The notes below the pieces were generated by a model. That model was not told the DNA's origin. It saw nothing but the letters and a program-made list of their open reading frames with translations, and did not search any database. DNA of 64,000 nt, from the NCBI GenBank assembly GCA_903890485.1, contig CAITBM010000006.1, forward strand, positions 161,893-225,892. The letters run 5' to 3'. The stretch is from an uncultured Opitutaceae bacterium (GTDB taxonomy: Bacteria > Verrucomicrobiota > Verrucomicrobiia > Opitutales > Opitutaceae). Both the position numbers and the translations under genes were made by a program. Below, in pieces: positions 59,289-64,000 of the stretch (position 1 is the stretch's first letter; each line of letters opens with the position of its first letter).

Positions 59289-62189
59289 TTGAAAACCCTT
59301 CGTCTCATCGTTCTGTGGCTCGGCCTTGTCGGCGTGCTGCTTGCCCTCGTTGTGCTGACCGCGGTCTCGCCACCCCTGCAGACGTGGGCAGCAGAGAGGG
59401 CTCTCAACCGAACCCCGGGCGTCCGGGCTTCGATCGGGTCTCTCTCGGCCGGATTTGGCCGAATCGATATCGAGAAGGCCCGCATCGAATCGGGAGGCGC
59501 CGTCCTGTCGGTGCCCCTGCTTCAGGCGCAGGTCCCCCTGACGCGCGCCGTCCTTCAGCACACGGTGTCCGTCGAGGGCGTTTTGGCCAAGGGCTGGACG
59601 CTCGACCTGAGCCATGCGGGAGTTCTTACCAACGGTCGGGTGAGCCCGGGCGAGTCCGCGCTGTTTGTCTTGGGCGCGATCAATTCCCTTCACCTTCCGG
59701 TAGACGCCTCACTGAGCGGGGTCGACCTGGAAGGAGACGTCCTCCTGCCTGGACCCAGTGAAGAGGTTCCCTCGAAGATCCACCTGGTCGTGTCGGGGGG
59801 CGGACTTGCCGCCGGGCACGACGGCGAATTCTCCTTTGAGGCGTCAGCCGAGGGAACCGGCTCGCCGGTGAGCTCCGCCTTCGCCAGGGGGACGCTTCGA
59901 ATCACCATGGGTGGCCCAAGGACCTTTGACGCTCTGTCGGTGTCCGCGGAGGTGACCCTGGTGGGAGACGCCGCGCAGAAGAGCCTCGCCGCCTCGGTTG
60001 TGGCCTCGGCCTCCCGTGGGCCCGGCGGCCAAACCTATTCGCTCAGCCTGAACCGCGGCAGCCGACCCATCGCAACGCTCAAGGCCGCACCCGCCCAGGC
60101 CGGCGGGGGGCTTAAGGGAACATGGACTGCTGATGTGAGCGAGGCGGACATGGCACCGTTCTCCCCGTTCGCCTCCCTGCCCCCAATTGCCGCCGTCGGT
60201 GAAGGCACCTTCACGCTCGAGCCGGGGCTCTCACGGGGCCGCGCCTCTGGCCGCCTGCACTCGACCGTGGGGAGCCTGGGCTTCCTCGCGCCGTCGCTCA
60301 CGCCGATCGGAATGGGAACCCTCGACACCGAGTTCGCCGTGTCACGCGAGGGCAATTCGCTGCACATCGATCACCTGAAGCTTTCGTTCTCCGGATCGCG
60401 CGCGGCGGTTTCCGTGACCTGCCTCCAGGCTTTCGACTTCAGCGGCCAAACGCACCGGCTGACGGTCGCCCGGCCCAATGAGGACTTCCTGTCCGGGTCC
60501 TTGGCAGGCGTTCCCCTGGAATGCATCCCAAGCCCCTCAAGCCGCCTGCGTTTCTCCGGTGGCGAATTGGCCTGCCAGTTCGTGGTGCGCCCCCATGACG
60601 ACGGATTTGCTCTGCGGCTCCTCGGGCCACTCGAGGCCACGGGCGCGCGCGTTGCGACGCCCGACAGCCCGGTTGGGTCACCGCTCGATCTCTCGGTGCC
60701 GCTCGAGGGAGAAATGACCCCAAAGGGGTGGCAGGTCACGGCAGGTCCCGCCTCCGTCCGCTCCCAAGGTCGCTCCCTTGCGCAGTTCTCCGCAAAGGCC
60801 TCTCGGCTCGCCGGGGCGGACCAGCCCATCTCGATCGCGGGAAATTGGACAGCCGCCACCAGCGCGGCAGGCGGACCGAGCTCGGGAGAGCTGACCGCGA
60901 AGGTGAACGACACGGCCTCGGTCGACTGCAGCCTAACTTGGGGCGGAAGCGACCCGTCGGGACCCGCGCGCGCGGCGGTGCACGCGGATGTGGATTTTGA
61001 CGGCAACATTTCCTTCACGGCACCCGTCCATCTCGGATCCGGGCCCAAGGGGCGCGTGCTCTCCCTGGAGGGATCCGTCTCGCCTGGGCGGAAGGGACCC
61101 GAGATCGACCTGCACCTCTCGAGTGAAGAAATTTCAGTCCCTGAGATCCTCTTGGTCACGGGACCCATCGCATCGGCTGCCGGGGGCTCGCTTTCCCCCG
61201 GCGACAACGCCGCAGGGACGGGAATCCCCTTCTGGGGCGCATGGTCGGGGGCGGTCTCGCTCTCCTTCAAACGCCTTCACCTGGCGGATCAGGCGTCCTA
61301 CGACGACGTGGGAGCCGAACTCAAACTGGCTCGCGATCAGGTGCGCCTAGAGAACGGCAGGACGTGGGTCCTCGGACACAACTTGGGAAAATTTGAAGGG
61401 ACCCTTTCCTTCGACCCGGCCGCGGCCGTCCCCTATGCGCTGAAAGGATCGGGCAGTGTGGACACCGTCGATGCGCCCGCGTTCTTCGGTGCTTCGTCAG
61501 CCGGACAACCCGCACCCGTCGAGGGGCATTTTTCAGTCAATGGGACGATTGCCGGTAGCGGCGCAGGTATCGAGCAACTGGTCCGGGGCGTGCGAGAGGA
61601 AATCCACGTCACGGGCGCATCTGGGGTATTCCGCATCCTCAAGGCCGACGTCACAAGCTCCGTACCCACCCCGGCGACACCCGTGACCGACGCGTTGGGC
61701 ACGGTGGGATCTGCCGTCGGCTCCGTCTTTGGGATCCACCACGGCATCGACCGCGTCGACCGAAACCCAGTCTCTCCCGCCGCCGACGCGGTCATCACCT
61801 TTACCTATGACATTGCCGAGATCGGCTTCGACCGTTTCGCGGCAACGTTAACGGGCTGCACCGATGGCGCGCTCCATCTGAACGGCATCGAGATGGATTG
61901 CCCGGAGGAGCGGCTCCGCGGCTCGGGTGAGATCGCCCCTGCGGCAGCCGTCCCCTTCTCCAAGCGTCCCCTCTCCCTCGACCTGGAACTCAGCGTGAAG
62001 GGTCATCCGGCAGAACTTCTCTCCAAGGCGGGACTCCTTTCCCAAAAAAAGGACGCCGCCGGGTTTGCCCCGCTCAAGGAGCACGTGAAGCTCGGCGGGA
62101 CACTGGAGCAGATCGACACCGGCGGGTGGCACGACCTCCTCGCGAAGGCCGTGTCCCAACCCGCGCCGCCGCCCAAGAAGGGCGGCTAG
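59289..62189 (+). CDS. AsmA-like / YdbH-type large envelope protein
   Basis: The 966-residue protein has one N-terminal membrane segment (LIVLWLGLVGVLLALVVLTAV), then SPPLQTWAAERALNRTPGVRASIGSLSAGFGRIDIEKARIESG, the typical entry of AsmA-like proteins. A long beta-strand-rich body follows (LEGDVLLPG, ALKGSGSVDTVDAPAFFG), ending with a domain where FDRFAATLTGCTDGALHLNGIEM is visible. Such proteins span the periplasm and are thought to carry or regulate lipids. The start is TTG (AGGT 8 nt before). It converges on the decayed repeat-protein gene, with overlapping stop codons. Confidence 0.78.
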   Translation: MKTLRLIVLWLGLVGVLLALVVLTAVSPPLQTWAAERALNRTPGVRASIGSLSAGFGRIDIEKARIESGGAVLSVPLLQAQVPLTRAVLQHTVSVEGVLAKGWTLDLSHAGVLTNGRVSPGESALFVLGAINSLHLPVDASLSGVDLEGDVLLPGPSEEVPSKIHLVVSGGGLAAGHDGEFSFEASAEGTGSPVSSAFARGTLRITMGGPRTFDALSVSAEVTLVGDAAQKSLAASVVASASRGPGGQTYSLSLNRGSRPIATLKAAPAQAGGGLKGTWTADVSEADMAPFSPFASLPPIAAVGEGTFTLEPGLSRGRASGRLHSTVGSLGFLAPSLTPIGMGTLDTEFAVSREGNSLHIDHLKLSFSGSRAAVSVTCLQAFDFSGQTHRLTVARPNEDFLSGSLAGVPLECIPSPSSRLRFSGGELACQFVVRPHDDGFALRLLGPLEATGARVATPDSPVGSPLDLSVPLEGEMTPKGWQVTAGPASVRSQGRSLAQFSAKASRLAGADQPISIAGNWTAATSAAGGPSSGELTAKVNDTASVDCSLTWGGSDPSGPARAAVHADVDFDGNISFTAPVHLGSGPKGRVLSLEGSVSPGRKGPEIDLHLSSEEISVPEILLVTGPIASAAGGSLSPGDNAAGTGIPFWGAWSGAVSLSFKRLHLADQASYDDVGAELKLARDQVRLENGRTWVLGHNLGKFEGTLSFDPAAAVPYALKGSGSVDTVDAPAFFGASSAGQPAPVEGHFSVNGTIAGSGAGIEQLVRGVREEIHVTGASGVFRILKADVTSSVPTPATPVTDALGTVGSAVGSVFGIHHGIDRVDRNPVSPAADAVITFTYDIAEIGFDRFAATLTGCTDGALHLNGIEMDCPEERLRGSGEIAPAAAVPFSKRPLSLDLELSVKGHPAELLSKAGLLSQKKDAAGFAPLKEHVKLGGTLEQIDTGGWHDLLAKAVSQPAPPPKKGG

Positions 62190-64000
62190 GGAACCTCGTA
62201 AACCTCGATCAGCGCTGTGCCCGTTGCCCCGGAGACGCCGCTCAGCTGGACCGTGTAGGAGCCGGGCGGCAGGTTCTCCAGGAGTACAGAGTCCGCGGAC
62301 GTCGAGGGGAGCGAGAATGCACCCACCTGCGTGAAGACCGAGGACAGGGCCGAGCTCCCTCCCCAGGTAGTGGAGCTATCAATCTTCTTTCCCGTGCTGT
62401 CGAAAAGCGTCAGCTGCGGCGCAGCCAGGGCTCCGGACAGGTTGAACTGCGAGAGCGTTGGGCCCACGCCGCGCAAGAGCACGGTTTCCGTCGAATTGCC
62501 GGAAATCACAAAGCCCGCTATGAGGATGTTCCCTCCCGTGCCCACCTGGCCCCGCGCGGAAATGTTGATGAGCCGCGCGGACGGGAAACCCGTGTCGGCA
62601 TCGTAGAGCTCGGTTAGGCCGATCCCTGAGGTGCCTCCTGATCCCGAGAGCTGGGCTGTATAGGAACCGGCACCCAGCGTCTGAAGGATCGCGCTGTCCG
62701 CCGAGGTCGCAGGAAGCGCGAAGGCTCCAAGCTGGCTGAAGGTCTGGCTCAGCGTTGTCGACCCACCCCACCCTGAATTCGAAAGGATGCTGGCTCCGCT
62801 CGAATCGAAAAGCGTGAGCTGGGGCGCTGCCAACGTTCCCGTCACCCCAAAGGACGACAGGGTCGGGCCAATGCCCCGAACGAGGATGGACTTGGAGCCC
62901 GTGCCCCCGGTGACGAACCCGGCAATCAGGATATTGGGGCCCGTGCCGACATTCCCGCGGACCGAGAGGTTGATGAGCCTCGATGTCCGGGCGATGTTGG
63001 CACTGAGACCGGAACCCGCAATCGGCGTCGACGAACCGGGCAGCGTGAGCGATTCGGTCAATGTCTGGCCATCGACGGAAAGCGCCAGCGTTGAACCCGC
63101 AGCTGTGGTCGCCGTGAACTGACCCGAGGCGCTGGTCGTTCCGGTTGCGCTGTCCGATGAGGTAGGCGCGACGATCACCGCCACCGTCTCACCGCTCGGT
63201 CCCACGATTGTATAGGTGGTACTGGTGCCCGAGTAGAGTGCCGTCGCGGTATAATAGCCTGCAACCGAGGTGTCGGGCCCACCGACGGGATCCAAAATGC
63301 CGGATAGCGTCAATCCGTCGGCTAGTCCGGTGACCTGACCGGAGGCGATCGTTCCCGACACGGTATCGGTCACGACGCGGGTTTCAACGTGGGTCGGTTG
63401 GTCGGCCGATTGCCCCTTGGCGCCCGAAACGGTGAAGAACCCGTTAGTGTTGATCGTGACGTGGAGGACGATCGCGTTATTCGAGCCCTTGAGATACGCG
63501 ATAAACGTTCCCGTTCCATCCGGGTTGATGTTCAACGCCCAGGTCCCCTGACCATTTGCAAAGCTGCCAAAATACTGTCCTGCGAACCCGGCCAAGCCTC
63601 AGGTGCCGCATCTATTCCGCCCAGGAAATTGAATCCTTTAGATGACAATCCGAGCGTATTCGGGGGCGTCGGTCCAGTCGCTCCGTTGTTGTAGTTCACC
63701 GAGCCATCGGGTTAGTAATAGCTTTGGTAACTATTCGTATCGACGACGTAGACGACGGAGACTGTGTAGGCTCCGTTGATCCAGGTGCCCGTCGACGCCA
63801 TCGACAACGTCCCCGAGGTGGCACCCGAACTGTCAGAAAGGGTGAAGTTCCTGCCCAGCGGGTCGGTCAATTGGAGATAAATCGCGCTTATGCCGCTCCC
63901 CGAACCCTTTGTTATCGAGTAAGAGTAGCTTACCGTTCCACCTGCCGTGACCGGGTTTGACGACGTCAGGTTTATCGCAGTTATCTGGGGCGCATTATAG
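62186..64000 (-). pseudogene. Decayed exported repeat protein (frameshift and nonsense codon)
   Basis: The segment 62186-63595 encodes about 469 residues without a signal peptide or credible start. It carries two copies of a module (RLINLSVRGNVGTGPNILIAGF; RLINISARGQVGTGGNILIAGF) followed by VRGIGPTL / LRGVGPTL, APQLTLFDS and SAQLSG / TVQLSG type strands, a kind often seen in Opitutaceae exported proteins. Immediately upstream that frame stops (TGA at 63599-63601). Another frame continues the protein-like sequence toward the window edge (SYSYSITKGSGSGISAIYLQ...LQLTDPLG; WINGAYTVSVVYVVDTN), broken by TAA at 63712-63714 within SYY-stop-PDGSVNYNNG. Thus one nonsense codon and one frame break, near 63600. 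The 5' end lies outside the window. Sequencing error or a recombination joint are alternatives. Confidence 0.65.

Noticed and set aside
1..64000. CRISPR arrays, tRNA or rRNA genes
   Set aside because: No regularly spaced identical repeats, no cloverleaf with GTTCRA-type loop in the intergenic regions, and no rRNA core sequences were recognised by eye.

Overview
This is a GC-rich, densely coded chromosomal segment that fits Verrucomicrobiota, most likely an Opitutales/Opitutaceae relative. The assignment is by inference. It rests on long TonB receptors with an N-terminal serine-rich region, exported proteins carrying the repeated RLINLS...GTG.NILIAGFV type module, an oleC-oleD pair, and the general protein style. 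No rRNA, tRNA or CRISPR array was found.

Layout. 1-4.6 kb: the 3' part of a large TPR/PDZ-like protein, a small toxin-antitoxin-associated type protein, and 6-phosphogluconate dehydrogenase (gnd). 4.7-8.6 kb: molybdenum cofactor genes, moeA-moaC-moaD-moaE plus a small membrane protein on the minus strand, divergent from moaA. 8.6-16.2 kb: housekeeping genes (guanylate kinase, miaB, DAHP synthase, rRNA pseudouridine synthase) with several unknown proteins, one of them a three-repeat protein. 16.3-20.3 kb: a complete EmrA-EmrB-TolC type tripartite efflux operon. 21.2-23.8 kb: a bufferin-type RiPP operon (precursor, DUF692/MNIO maturase, DUF2063 partner, DoxX). A strong intrinsic terminator lies between the precursor and the maturase.

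23.9-42.9 kb is the most unusual part. Here I infer an uptake and breakdown island for an unknown, probably nitrogen-containing organic compound. It has two tandem TonB-dependent receptors and one NitT/TauT/THI5-type ABC transporter (ATPase, permease, substrate-binding protein). Two further binding proteins of the same family lack their own permease or ATPase. Enzymes are an FAD-linked (GlcD-type) oxidase, a cytosine-deaminase-like amidohydrolase, an amidase, a D-2-hydroxyacid dehydrogenase-like protein and a c-type cytochrome. The transporter genes overlap by 4 bp or nearly abut and are probably translationally coupled. A group II intron with its reverse transcriptase sits exactly at the end of the T-run of the terminator behind the second receptor, 8 bp before the start of one binding protein.

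43-64 kb: recA with a small gene before it, then a glycan/peptide degradation set (S9 peptidase, CE7-type esterase, GH2 beta-mannosidase-like enzyme, membrane glycosyltransferase), two RNA methyltransferases, and an operon rnd-oleC-oleD-membrane protein. The end holds a 966-residue AsmA-like protein and a decayed exported repeat protein with a nonsense codon and a frame break.
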